Source: an uncultured Roseibium sp. (GTDB taxonomy: Bacteria > Pseudomonadota > Alphaproteobacteria > Rhizobiales > Stappiaceae). From it: 64,000 nucleotides of DNA. The notes beneath the pieces were generated by a model, which made no database searches, had not been told where the DNA came from, and saw nothing but the letters and a program-made list of their open reading frames with translations. Both the position numbers and the translations under genes were made by a program. The first letter of the stretch is position 1; every line of letters begins with the position of its first letter. Below, piece after piece: positions 1 through 8,587 of this stretch. The stretch is taken from the NCBI RefSeq assembly GCF_947494555.1, contig NZ_CANLVF010000001.1, forward strand, positions 1,116,001 through 1,180,000. The letters run 5' to 3'.

Positions 1-1
1 C

Positions 2-811
2 CGGTCTGCCAGCTGGTCGGCAGCCAACGCCTTTGGGCTCGCTGACCGTGGCATGATCGCACCTGGAAAGCGGGCCGATATCGTCCTGCTCAACGACTTC
101 GAAGATTGCCGGGTCGAACAGGTAATAAGTGCTGGTCGGCTGGTGAATGACGAACTTTTTGCCACACGCGGAACCGTTGCGCCGGTCGGACTGCAAAGTG
201 TCAAGCTTGAGGCGGTTTCGGCTGCGGATTTCAACGTTCCGGCCCGCAACAACGACACATCCGTGATCGGGGTGCTGCCTGGAAAAATCATCACCGAGCA
301 TCTGGTCAAGAGGCTTCCAGTCGCTGAGGGAAAGTCGCTCGTCGACCTAGATCAAGACGTTTTGAAGGTGGCCGTCGTTGAGCGGCACAAGGGGATTGGC
401 CATGTCGGTCGCGGCTTCGTGCATGGATTTGGCATGACGCGCGGCGCGATTGCAAGTTCGGTCAGCCACGACAGCCACAACATCTGTGTCGTCGGCGCCG
501 ATGATATGGCTATGGCGATTGCGGTCAACCGCGTGATCGCAATGAATGGCGGTTTTGCGGTTGCTGACGGTGACGGTATCAAGGCGGAACTCGCCCTGCC
601 GCTTGCGGGATTGATGAGTCTGGAGCCGTTTGAGACCGTGAAATCGGAGCTGGAAGCTTTGCGTGCAGCCGCCAAATCGTTGGGCTGCACGCTGGAAGAA
701 CCGTTCCTGCAGGTCGCTTTTTTGCCGTTGCCCGTCATTCCGCATCTGAAGATCACCGATTTCGGCGTTTTCGATGTCGACAAGTTCGAGCTTATCGATC
801 AGGGATCGTGA
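2..811 (+). CDS. ade: Adenine deaminase, C-terminal part (5' end outside the window)
   Basis: The reading frame is open from base 2, so the gene starts before the window; the first internal ATG at 53 is not the true start. The visible part begins with a SASWSAANAFGL-like stretch and then APGKRADIVLL, the usual end of the amidohydrolase barrel and start of the C-terminal beta domain in adenine deaminases. Further on it has GHVGRGFVHGFG, an SVSHDSHNICVVG segment and NGGFAV, all typical of this family. Adenine deaminase converts adenine to hypoxanthine plus ammonia in purine salvage, with a metal-dependent active site in the cytoplasm. The metal ligands of the N-terminal barrel are not visible here. 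The gene converges on a small membrane protein gene with a 12-bp gap. Confidence 0.9.
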   Translation, partial: RSASWSAANAFGLADRGMIAPGKRADIVLLNDFEDCRVEQVISAGRLVNDELFATRGTVAPVGLQSVKLEAVSAADFNVPARNNDTSVIGVLPGKIITEHLVKRLPVAEGKSLVDLDQDVLKVAVVERHKGIGHVGRGFVHGFGMTRGAIASSVSHDSHNICVVGADDMAMAIAVNRVIAMNGGFAVADGDGIKAELALPLAGLMSLEPFETVKSELEALRAAAKSLGCTLEEPFLQVAFLPLPVIPHLKITDFGVFDVDKFELIDQGS

Positions 812-823
812 TCAATGATCCCA

Positions 824-1369
824 CTAGTAGTGCCGCATCCGATTTCTGAAGCTGGACCATTTGCGCGCCGACCTGATTGCAAACCAAAGAACGACCGCGC
901 CAATCAGCAGCGACCATACAAGAACTCTTCCGTCAAAGTGGAAGGTTTCGAGCAGATCGGTGGGATGTGCGATTTTCGGATTGGCACCGAGGTAGGTCAC
1001 ATCAATCCAGTCAGACTGTAGGTCTGCCATCCACGCGTCCGGAACGCGAAAGGTCAGGACTTGCGGGTAATTGCCGGTTGGATTGATCTCCGCCACGAGC
1101 ACGCCATGAGTGAGGTAGTGCGTGCTGTTCTTGAACGTGTCGCGAGGGGAATCGTGAAGTGCTTCCTGTAGGGTCAGGCGATCACCGCCGGAATCTCGAA
1201 AGCCCAGGACAACCGCGGGTGTCTCTTCGCCGAGTTTTTTTAACAACCAGTACTTCAATCCGCTGTCATAGTGGATGTAGATGGAAAGCAGGCAAGCCAA
1301 CCCGACAAAAATCAATATCGCCAGATTGAGCGCATGGCTGTCTTCAGCGGCTTCTTTCGGGTTAAACAT
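824..1369 (-). CDS. Small two-helix membrane protein of unknown function
   Basis: A 181-residue protein with a hydrophobic segment at about residues 14-35, a soluble middle of about 110 residues, and a second hydrophobic segment at about 149-168 followed by a basic tail rich in Arg and Lys. This two-helix layout with an extracytoplasmic middle domain resembles DUF3592-type proteins, but I see no motif that proves membership. The soluble part contains the pattern PAVVLGFRDSGG and a later VTYLGANPKIAH, which may be a small beta domain. The start at 1369 is the only good Met before the first helix. The gene is convergent with adenine deaminase and divergent from the ATPase gene at 1449, leaving about 80 bp for two promoters. 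Function unknown. Confidence 0.7.
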   Translation of the reverse strand: MFNPKEAAEDSHALNLAILIFVGLACLLSIYIHYDSGLKYWLLKKLGEETPAVVLGFRDSGGDRLTLQEALHDSPRDTFKNSTHYLTHGVLVAEINPTGNYPQVLTFRVPDAWMADLQSDWIDVTYLGANPKIAHPTDLLETFHFDGRVLVWSLLIGAVVLWFAIRSARKWSSFRNRMRHY

Positions 1370-1448
1370 GTGTCCGTCACCAAACAGAAGATTTTTCAGA
1401 ATATGCGCCTAAATTAATGGAAGTCCACACAGAGCGCACCAGAAGCAC

Positions 1449-2606
1449 ATGATCCTCACTCTTGCCGTTTCCGGCTACCGGTCACTTCGCGATATTGTTC
1501 TGCCGCTCGACCGGGTCACGCTGGTGACCGGCCCAAACGGCAGTGGCAAATCCAGCCTCTACCGTTCCATCCGCTTGCTGGCCGAGGTTGCGCAAGGGCA
1601 GGCGATTGCCTCTCTGGCAGCAGAAGGTGGCCTTCAGTCCACCTTGTGGGCCGGACCGGAGGCTTTTTCGCGAGCCATGAAAAAAGGGGACGTGCCCGTC
1701 CAGGGCACCGTGCGCAAGTCTGTCGTCAGCCTGAAACTGGGCTTTGCTGATGAAGACTACGGCTATGCCATCGATCTTGGTCTGCCTGCCGATGCTGGCC
1801 GTTCACTGTTCTCAATGGATCCGGAGATCAAGGCGGAGGCCTTGTGGGCCGGCGAAGCGCTGTCGCGCTCAAACGAGATCGCGGGACGAAACGGACCAAC
1901 CGCGCGCGTCCTCAACAGCCAGGGACAGCGCATCCCCGTCTATCAGAATCTTGCGCGCTTCGACAGCATGATGACCCATGCCGCGGATCCCAAGGACGGA
2001 TTGGAGCTGCTTGTCATGCGTGAGCGGATGCGCGCCTGGCGGTTCTACGATCACCTGCGCACCGACCGGGATGCACCGGCGCGTGCTCCTAAAATCGGAA
2101 CAAGGACACCGGTTCTGAGTGCGGACGGCGGTGATCTGGCCGCTGCTCTTCAGACCATTTTGGAGATTGGCGACGAGGTCGTGCTCGGCGAGGCGATCGA
2201 TGATGCGTTTCCGGGAGCTTCGATCGACATTGCGGTCAACGACGGTTACTTCGAGCTTTTCATGCAGCAAAAAGGCCTGCTCAGGCCCTTGCGTGCAAGC
2301 GAACTTTCCGACGGCACGCTGCGGTATCTGCTGCTCACCGCAGCCCTTCTGTCTCCGCGTCCTGCGCCCCTGATCGTGCTCAACGAACCGGAGACGAGCC
2401 TGCACCCGGACCTGCTCGAACCGCTCGGCCGTCTTGTTGCCAAAGCTGCGGAGAAGACGCAGGTCGTCGTTGTCTCCCATGCGCGGCAACTGGTTGAAAC
2501 CCTGGCCACGCTTTCAGGATGTGTGCGCTATGAATTGCGCAAGGAACTCGGCGAGACCGTCGTTGACGCAGAGGAACTACCTCGCTGGACCTGGCCGAAG
2601 CGGTAA
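1449..2606 (+). CDS. AAA family ATPase (RecF/SMC-like, AAA_21 type)
   Basis: A 385-residue stand-alone ATPase. The Walker A motif GPNGSGKS lies at residues 28-35 right after a short N-terminal strand (LTLAVSGYRSLRD), the arrangement seen in RecF/OLD-like predicted ATPases of the COG4637 type. Near residues 283-290 the sequence ASELSDGTLRYL acts as the ABC-like signature, and LIVLNEPETSLHPD at about 306 is the Walker B with the D-loop. VVVSHARQLVE near the end is the switch His region. The coiled-coil insertion of true SMC/RecN proteins is absent; the middle is a compact domain of about 200 residues. No nuclease or TOPRIM domain is visible, and no partner gene that would make it a known defence module lies next to it. 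It stands alone between a membrane protein gene and a long A+T-rich gap. The biological role cannot be stated. Confidence 0.85.
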   Translation: MILTLAVSGYRSLRDIVLPLDRVTLVTGPNGSGKSSLYRSIRLLAEVAQGQAIASLAAEGGLQSTLWAGPEAFSRAMKKGDVPVQGTVRKSVVSLKLGFADEDYGYAIDLGLPADAGRSLFSMDPEIKAEALWAGEALSRSNEIAGRNGPTARVLNSQGQRIPVYQNLARFDSMMTHAADPKDGLELLVMRERMRAWRFYDHLRTDRDAPARAPKIGTRTPVLSADGGDLAAALQTILEIGDEVVLGEAIDDAFPGASIDIAVNDGYFELFMQQKGLLRPLRASELSDGTLRYLLLTAALLSPRPAPLIVLNEPETSLHPDLLEPLGRLVAKAAEKTQVVVVSHARQLVETLATLSGCVRYELRKELGETVVDAEELPRWTWPKR

Positions 2607-2906
2607 TTAAAAATTTACTTTAAAAAGACTTTTTAGCAGGTTGTTTTTAAATAATATAAAATGAAATTTCTGCGTTGAAATGACCTGTTTGAAAAAAGCG
2701 CGCTCAAAAAAATGAACAGGTGTCGTTACGTCGCGAGTTGACGTGAACGGAAGGTTGCGTCATGTCAGGGGAACCCAAAGAGGTGACGCATTCAATGCGC
2801 CCGGGACCGGTGAGGAGGTGTTGGATCTGGTGCTGTTCGGCATCTGGTCGGAACGGCAGGCCGTGTGCTCATGCATTGCAGCGAAAATAACGCGTTGGAG
2901 AACGTT
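2607..2906. other. A+T-rich intergenic region upstream of the acyl-CoA ligase
   Basis: About 300 bp without a convincing gene. The first 110 bp are strongly A+T-rich and contain runs of T and A. The heptamer ACCTGTT (2683-2689) is repeated in inverted orientation as AACAGGT (2715-2721), which may be a dispersed operator or chance. The last 60 bp can be read in frame with the ligase (an upstream in-frame start lies at 2865), but the start at 2907 has the better ribosome site, GGAG at 2897-2900. Confidence 0.45.
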
Positions 2907-4568
2907 ATGACGACAGTGGAGGAGTGGAACGCGGCGTTCGAGCCCCGTCCGGTTCACGAATATCTCGAAAAGACCATTGCGCAGTTCGGCGACCGTCCGG
3001 CAGCCGACTTCATGGGCAAGATGTGGACCTATGGCGAACTCGGCTCCCTTGTGAATTCGACCGCAGCCGGGTTGCAGGCCATGGGTGTCGGACCCGGCGT
3101 TCATGTGGGGCTTTGCCTTCCGAACACGCCGTTTTACACGATCTTCTATTTCGCGATTTTGAAGATCGGCGCCACCGTTGCGAACTTCAATCCGCTTTAT
3201 GTCGAACGGGAAATTGCCTTCCAGGCACGGGATGCAGACGTGCGCATCATGGTGACGATGGATCTCAAGATGATCTACGACAAGGTGGAGGAGGTCCGGA
3301 AGGAAAAGGTTCTCGACAAGATCATCGTGTGTCCGATGACATTCTGCCTGCCCACCATCAAAAAAGTCCTGTTCAGTCTGTTCAAGCGCAAGGAGCTGGC
3401 GGTCATTCCGCGCGATGAGGCGCATGTCTGGTTCGACGAGTTGCAGACCAAGGGGTCGGCGCCGGAGCCCGCCGACATCGATCCGGTCAACGATATAGCA
3501 GTGTTGCAGTATACAGGCGGGACGACCGGCGTTCCCAAGGGCGCAATGCTGACCCACAGGAACCTTTCGGCAAATATCGAGCAGATGCGCTGCGTCTTTG
3601 AAAAAGCGCGTCTCGGTGAAGAGAAGATGCTCTGCGTGCTGCCCTTCTTTCATGTCTTCGCGATGACCGTTGGGCAAAATCTTTCGGTCATCTTGGGCGC
3701 GGAAATGGTTTTGCAGCCTCGCTTTGAGTTGAAGGCCTTGCTCGAAGCGGTCAAACGAAAACAGGTCACTCTGTTTCCGGGTGTCCCGACACTCTACACC
3801 GCGATCAACAATTCGCCGCTGACTGCAGACTACGACCTTTCCAGTATCTCGCTGTGCATTTCCGGAGGGGCACCGCTACCGGTCGAGGTAAAAGAGAGTT
3901 TCGAGAAACTGACCGGATGCTTGCTGGTCGAAGGCTACGGTCTGACGGAATCATCGCCGGTTGCCGCGGTCAACCCGCTGGATGAAAACCGCCGCGCGGG
4001 TTCGATCGGACGCCTCGTGCCGGGGACCAAGGCGCGTTTTGTCAGCATTGAGGACCGGAAAACGGAAGTCGCCGAGGGTGAAAAGGGCGAGCTTCTGCTG
4101 CACGGCCCGCAGATCATGAAAGGCTACTGGAAGCGCGACGACGCCACCGCCGATGCGATTACGCCGGAGGGGTACCTGCACACCGGTGACGTCGGCTACA
4201 GGGACGAGGAGGGGTTCATCTACCTTGTCGACCGGATCAAGGACCTGATCCTGTGCTCCGGCTACAATGTCTATCCGCGCGTCATTGAAGAGGCGATTTA
4301 TCAGAACGAGGGCGTTGACGAGACGATCGTTATCGCGATTCCGGATGAGTATCGCGGCCAGTCACCCAAGGCCTTCATCAAGCTTAAAGAAGGTCACTCC
4401 ATGACCGGTGACGAGATGAAGGCGTTTTTGAAGGATCACCTGTCTTCCATCGAAATGCCGCGGGAATTCGAATTCAGAAACGAACTGCCAAAAACGATGG
4501 TCGGCAAACTGTCCAAGAAGGAACTGGTGGAAGAAGAAGCCCAAAAGCGCGCCCAGGTCGAGGCCTAG
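2907..4568 (+). CDS. fadD: Long-chain fatty acid--CoA ligase (AMP-binding, FadD-like)
   Basis: A 553-residue member of the ANL adenylating superfamily. It joins a fatty acid to coenzyme A through an acyl-AMP intermediate at the inner face of the membrane, supplying beta-oxidation. The A3 phosphate-binding motif YTGGTTGVPKG is at about residues 202-212, the A5 motif GYGLTESSP at about 343-351, and the A7 motif YLHTGDVG with the ribose-binding Asp at about 423-430. The A8 hinge (DRIKDLILCSGYNVYPRVIEE) leads to the C-terminal cap, where PKTMVGKLSKKEL carries the catalytic Lys A10 region. I chose ATG 2907 over 2865 because GGAG sits 6 bases before it and the residues before it look non-coding. 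The outer-membrane fatty acid channel FadL lies at 15.4 kb, so both ends of fatty acid uptake are in the window. Chain-length preference cannot be read from the sequence. Confidence 0.88.
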   Translation: MTTVEEWNAAFEPRPVHEYLEKTIAQFGDRPAADFMGKMWTYGELGSLVNSTAAGLQAMGVGPGVHVGLCLPNTPFYTIFYFAILKIGATVANFNPLYVEREIAFQARDADVRIMVTMDLKMIYDKVEEVRKEKVLDKIIVCPMTFCLPTIKKVLFSLFKRKELAVIPRDEAHVWFDELQTKGSAPEPADIDPVNDIAVLQYTGGTTGVPKGAMLTHRNLSANIEQMRCVFEKARLGEEKMLCVLPFFHVFAMTVGQNLSVILGAEMVLQPRFELKALLEAVKRKQVTLFPGVPTLYTAINNSPLTADYDLSSISLCISGGAPLPVEVKESFEKLTGCLLVEGYGLTESSPVAAVNPLDENRRAGSIGRLVPGTKARFVSIEDRKTEVAEGEKGELLLHGPQIMKGYWKRDDATADAITPEGYLHTGDVGYRDEEGFIYLVDRIKDLILCSGYNVYPRVIEEAIYQNEGVDETIVIAIPDEYRGQSPKAFIKLKEGHSMTGDEMKAFLKDHLSSIEMPREFEFRNELPKTMVGKLSKKELVEEEAQKRAQVEA

Positions 4569-4587
4569 AGCGCTTGAGTGCGGCCGC

Positions 4588-4608
4588 GTCCCGGGCTAGG
4601 TCCGGGAC
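4588..4608. terminator. Possible terminator hairpin between two convergent genes
   Basis: A perfect 7-bp G+C stem (4588-4594 with 4602-4608) around a 7-nt loop lies 20 bp after the ligase stop and before the end of the minus-strand transporter gene. There is no clear U tract, so this is a weak call. Confidence 0.4.
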
Positions 4609-4703
4609 TTCGAAGCTGCAGTCGTGAACCTCAGATCAGGTTTGCACCAGTCCTGAGGGCTCGGTATTGAAGCGAACTCTGGTGTGAGGACTGTACCAAT
4701 CCA

Positions 4704-5669
4704 TTAATGCGACTCTCCACGTCCTTCTGCCGCGCGCGCCAACTCCCGTCCGCGCTTGGCCTCGCGTTGAACAGTGTAGATCGAGGCCGCGATGATGATT
4801 GCCGCCCCGACCAGCGTTTCGACACTCGGCCACTCCTCGAAGACAAGTGCGCCGAAAATGGTCGCGTAAAGAAGTCTCGTATAGTCGAGGGACGCAATCG
4901 CCGTTGCTTCACCTGCCTTGAAGCCCTTGATGTTGGCGAGCTGGGCTGCCCAGGAGACGATGCCGATCAGGATCATTACCCCCCACTGGTGCAGCGTGGC
5001 GGCCTGCCAGGTCATGATCGCGGGAACCAGCATAATCAGGCCAACCCCGAGCGCCTGATAAGTGAGGATGGTCACCGGGCTGTCGGTGCGCGTCAGAATG
5101 CGTACGACGATCATGACCATACCGGCGCATGCCGCACCGGCTATCGCGAGAAGGGCATACGGGTCCACGACCCCCTCAGCACCGGGTTGCAGCATGAGGA
5201 GGACGCCCAGGAAGCCGACAATGGTTGCTCCCCAGCGGTGCACACCCACCGTTTCGCTCAGGAACCAGATGGCGAAAATTGTGATGAAGAATGTACGCGA
5301 AAAACTGATCGCGGTGACATCGGCGAGCGGCAGCTCGATGAACGCCGTGAAACCGCACAGCATGGCGGTCGCCGCCAGCAGGACGCGGGCAAGCTGCAGG
5401 CCGGGCCGTTGCGTCGAGAGGGAGCTTGGCAGACCGCGGAGGATCGTCGGTGCAACGATCACCAGCATGACGACCTGCCGCACCACGAGGATCTGAAAGA
5501 CGCCGATGTCCTTGCCGACGAACTTGATCAGTGTCACCATGATCGTGAAACCGAACGCGGCCAGCAAAATCCACAGCGCACCAACCGTGTTGGAAGGCAG
5601 ATCGGCCGTCATTGCAGAGATCTTGTTTTCAACGCGTTTCAGCACGTGAAGACCTCTTGTATCAGGCAC
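4704..5669 (-). CDS. DMT-superfamily transporter with two EamA domains
   Basis: A membrane protein of up to 321 residues with about ten hydrophobic helices in two homologous halves. The sequence has the family pattern FTIMVTLIKFVGKDIGVFQ in the first helix pair, then FSRTFFITIFAIWFL and HRWGATIVGFLGVLLMLQPG, and in the second half DYTRLLYATIFGALVFEEWP near the C-terminus. EamA carriers export metabolites or amino acids; the substrate cannot be told. The listed start is GTG at 5669; an in-frame ATG at 5612 (MTADLPSN) would make a 302-residue protein that begins just before the first helix and may be the real start. Neither has a strong ribosome site. It is the first of two DMT carriers in the window (the other starts at 10062), and the two are only distantly alike. 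Confidence 0.8.
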   Translation of the reverse strand: MPDTRGLHVLKRVENKISAMTADLPSNTVGALWILLAAFGFTIMVTLIKFVGKDIGVFQILVVRQVVMLVIVAPTILRGLPSSLSTQRPGLQLARVLLAATAMLCGFTAFIELPLADVTAISFSRTFFITIFAIWFLSETVGVHRWGATIVGFLGVLLMLQPGAEGVVDPYALLAIAGAACAGMVMIVVRILTRTDSPVTILTYQALGVGLIMLVPAIMTWQAATLHQWGVMILIGIVSWAAQLANIKGFKAGEATAIASLDYTRLLYATIFGALVFEEWPSVETLVGAAIIIAASIYTVQREAKRGRELARAAEGRGESH

Positions 5670-6018
5670 CTTGGTCGGGCCTGCTCTTTGAGACGGCGGT
5701 TCATGTTGTTTCCTGGTACGAACGGAGGCTGGAACGCAGACGTTACCCAGTCAACACTGGGCCTGTGCGCTCGGTCGTTCGGCTGGTGATGATCGGGACA
5801 GGCTAAGCGGTTTCTGGGCAGAAGAAAAGCCATTGCCGCAATGTTTGCCTTCGTTGCCGAAACGGGTATATCTTGTTCTGAAGCTCTCTGGTCCCGAAGC
5901 ATGAAAGACAACAGACCCACTGGCCACAGTGGTCGTCGGGCCATAGATTGAGTTCAATACCGCTGCCTACGGTTTTCGATTTTCAGGGAAAGTCCTCCCA
6001 AAACACAGGTCCAGATTT
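5670..6018. other. Intergenic region between divergent transporter and CoxL-like gene
   Basis: About 350 bp with no supported gene. Open frames here on both strands lack family signals and have poor codon bias. The region presumably carries the two divergent promoters; I see no clear operator palindrome. Confidence 0.4.
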
Positions 6019-8316
6019 ATGAACCAGATGGTCACTCCGAAATTCGGTGTCGGCGCGCCTTTGCGCCGTAAGGAAGATGAGCCCCTCATTACGGGTCAGG
6101 GCATTTACACAGGCGACTACCAGCCGGAAGGATGCCTGCATGGTGTTGTCGTGCGCTCGGCGATGGCCCATGCGAAGATACGTGTCGAAAACGCGCCAGA
6201 CGTACTTGCAATGGACGGTGTCCAACTGGTCCTGACGGGTGCGGACGTCGAAGGTTACACGCTGCCGACCATGGCCAGGTTGAAGCAGATCGATGGAACC
6301 GATCATTGGCTGCCGCCGCAACCGCTCCTGTGTCCGGAAGAAGTGCGCCATGTCGGCGACGCGATTGCCTTCATTGTCGCCGACGACATTAACTCCGCAC
6401 GCAATGCCGCTGAAATGCTGGAAGTGGACTACGAGCCGCTCGACGTCGTGATCGATATCGAAGATGCATTGGCACCTGATGCGGTGAAGGTCTGGCCCGA
6501 GCACGGAACCAATGTTGCCTTTGTTTTCGGTCACGGCAGTGAAGCCAAAACGGAGGCTGCGTTTGCGGAAGCCGAGAAGACCGTCTCGATCGAAATCGTG
6601 AACAATCGGATTGTCGCAAATTACATGGAGCTGCGCGGCTGCGTCGCCGAGTACAATTCGGACACGGAACGCTACAAGCTGACCCTTGGGACGCAGGGCG
6701 GGCACGGGATGCGTGACGTCATCTGCAAGGTGCTCGGCCTGGAAAAGGATCGGATCCAGGTTGTTACCCCGGAAGTTGGCGGTGGCTTTGGCACCAAGGC
6801 GTTCTGCTACCGCGAATATCCGCTGCTGATGATTGCTTCCGAACGGCTCGGCAAACCCGTGCGCTGGACCGGCGAGCGCATGGATCATTTCGTTACCGAC
6901 GCCCATGGTCGTGACAATCTCAGCACTGCGGAGCTGGCACTCGACAAGGACAGCAGGATACTGGGCTTGAGAGTGCACGTGAAGGCGGCGATGGGAGCAT
7001 ATCTCAGCCAGTTCGCCCCGTTTATTCCCTGGGTGGGGACTGCCATGTCCTCCGGCCTTTACGACATACCGGCGGTTTTTGCGAAAACCGAGGGTGTTTA
7101 TATGCACAACGTGCCGACGGATGCCTTCCGGGGGGCAGGGCGGCCGGAAGCCGCTTACCTTATCGAACGGTTGATGGACAAAGCCGGTGAGGAAACCGGC
7201 CTCGGGCCGATCGAAATCCGCAAACGCAATTTCATCAAACAGGAACAATTGCCCTACACAACGCAAACCGGCCGTCTCTATGACACCGGCGACTACGGCG
7301 GGCACCTGGACAAGGCGATGCAGGTCGCTGATTGGGCGGGCTTTGAGGCAAGGCAGGCCGTGAGCGCCAAGGCCGGAAAGTATCGCGGCATCGGATTGTG
7401 TTCCTACATTGAGGCCTGCGCCTTTGCGGGCGGCGAAGAGGCAACCGTCGAACTGGGACAGGACGGAACCCTCACGCTGTTGATCGGAACCCAGACCAAT
7501 GGCCAGGGCCACGCGACGGCATACAGTCAGGTCGTTGCGGAAAAGTTCGGTGTGACGATCGATGAAGTTGAAGTGATCCAGGGCGACACCGATCGCGTTG
7601 CAAACGGGGGCGGAACAGGGGGCTCCAGATCGATACCGCTCGGACTGCCTTCCGTGCGTGATGCCAGCGACGCCTTGGTCAAGAAGATCAAGGAGCTGGC
7701 TGCAGACAGGCTCGAGGCTGGCATGGACGATCTTGAACTCGACAGTGGCGTCGTGCGCGTGGTCGGAACAGATCAGCAAGTCACGCTTGCCGAAATCGTT
7801 GCCGCTGGTGGCGAGACCCTGTCAGCGCGCGAGGAAGTCAGACAACACGAAGCAACCTATCCCAACGGCACGCACATCTGCGAGGTGGAGATCGATCCGG
7901 ACACGGGCGATGTTGCGCTGCTGAACTATGTGATTGTCGACGATTTCGGCGTCACGGTGAACCCGATCCTCCTGGAGGGGCAGGTGATTGGCGGGGCGGC
8001 GAATGCCGTCAGCCAGGCGCTCTGCGAACACACGGTTTATGACGAGGACGGACAGCTTCTGACTGCGTCGCTGCTCGATTACCGTCTGCTCAGGGCGGCC
8101 GACCTGCCCGATATTCACTTCGAGACGCGCAATGTTCCCTCCACCACCAATGCCATGGGTATCAAGGGCGCTGGCGAGGCAGGAACCATCGGCGGCTGCG
8201 CCGCTGTTATGAATGCCGTACAGAAAGCGCTGAAGGATGGCGCCGGCGTGACGGAGCTGATCGATATGCCGGCAACACCACTCAGGGTCTGGGAAGCGAT
8301 CGAGGCCGCGAAATAA
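6019..8316 (+). CDS. Xanthine dehydrogenase/CoxL family molybdopterin-binding subunit
   Basis: A 765-residue large subunit of the molybdenum hydroxylase family. It starts with GAPLRRKEDEPLITGQG, the usual N-terminus of CoxL-like proteins. VGGGFGTKAF at about residue 253 contacts the molybdopterin, AFRGAGRPEA at about 368-377 is the loop that in form II CoxL proteins reads AYRGAGR, and GIKGAGEAG near residue 720 carries the conserved catalytic Glu. Form I CO dehydrogenases instead have AYxCSFR, so CO oxidation proper is unlikely. Such enzymes hydroxylate aldehydes or N-heterocycles. The usual medium (FAD) and small (2Fe-2S) subunit genes are not next to it: a transporter gene lies 350 bp upstream and sbmA 270 bp downstream, so it is an orphan. 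A large 598-codon frame on the opposite strand is its shadow. Substrate unknown. Confidence 0.88.
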   Translation: MNQMVTPKFGVGAPLRRKEDEPLITGQGIYTGDYQPEGCLHGVVVRSAMAHAKIRVENAPDVLAMDGVQLVLTGADVEGYTLPTMARLKQIDGTDHWLPPQPLLCPEEVRHVGDAIAFIVADDINSARNAAEMLEVDYEPLDVVIDIEDALAPDAVKVWPEHGTNVAFVFGHGSEAKTEAAFAEAEKTVSIEIVNNRIVANYMELRGCVAEYNSDTERYKLTLGTQGGHGMRDVICKVLGLEKDRIQVVTPEVGGGFGTKAFCYREYPLLMIASERLGKPVRWTGERMDHFVTDAHGRDNLSTAELALDKDSRILGLRVHVKAAMGAYLSQFAPFIPWVGTAMSSGLYDIPAVFAKTEGVYMHNVPTDAFRGAGRPEAAYLIERLMDKAGEETGLGPIEIRKRNFIKQEQLPYTTQTGRLYDTGDYGGHLDKAMQVADWAGFEARQAVSAKAGKYRGIGLCSYIEACAFAGGEEATVELGQDGTLTLLIGTQTNGQGHATAYSQVVAEKFGVTIDEVEVIQGDTDRVANGGGTGGSRSIPLGLPSVRDASDALVKKIKELAADRLEAGMDDLELDSGVVRVVGTDQQVTLAEIVAAGGETLSAREEVRQHEATYPNGTHICEVEIDPDTGDVALLNYVIVDDFGVTVNPILLEGQVIGGAANAVSQALCEHTVYDEDGQLLTASLLDYRLLRAADLPDIHFETRNVPSTTNAMGIKGAGEAGTIGGCAAVMNAVQKALKDGAGVTELIDMPATPLRVWEAIEAAK

Positions 8317-8336
8317 TCCTGTTTCTGAATAATCGG

Positions 8337-8360
8337 AAAGGCGCTTGAAACTGCGCCTTT
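8337..8360 (+). terminator. Terminator hairpin after the CoxL-like gene
   Basis: An 8-bp stem (AAAGGCGC at 8337-8344 with GCGCCTTT at 8353-8360) around an 8-nt loop, 20 bp after the stop codon, ending in T residues. The rest of the gap to 8587 shows no gene. Confidence 0.55.
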
Positions 8361-8587
8361 TCGAAAGCTCCCAAAAACAATGGCTCAGGTTTATTCAAAG
8401 CTCTTGTTGTAAAAGCACAAATTACTCCGAACTTGGGCACCCGCGACTTCAGATGAATGTGGGGCTCGCAATTTCGTGTCTGTGGTTTGTTTGAAATTAT
8501 CGTTTTAATCGGCATCTTCTTGCCGCAAATTGGCGTATGACGAACTGTTCGTTCGATTGACGCAAACCAGACAGCAGGTTCCGATCC

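Noticed and set aside
1449..2606. AAA ATPase as part of a phage-defence module
   Set aside because: No nuclease, TOPRIM or effector gene is adjacent, so there is no support beyond the ATPase fold.
4707..5789. A 360-codon plus-strand frame
   Set aside because: Antisense to the EamA transporter; residues are highly polar with many Arg/Asp/Gln and no hydrophobic core.
5983..7779. A 598-codon open frame on the minus strand
   Set aside because: It lies opposite the clear CoxL-like gene, is His/Arg-rich and has no family marks. High G+C codon bias makes such antisense frames.
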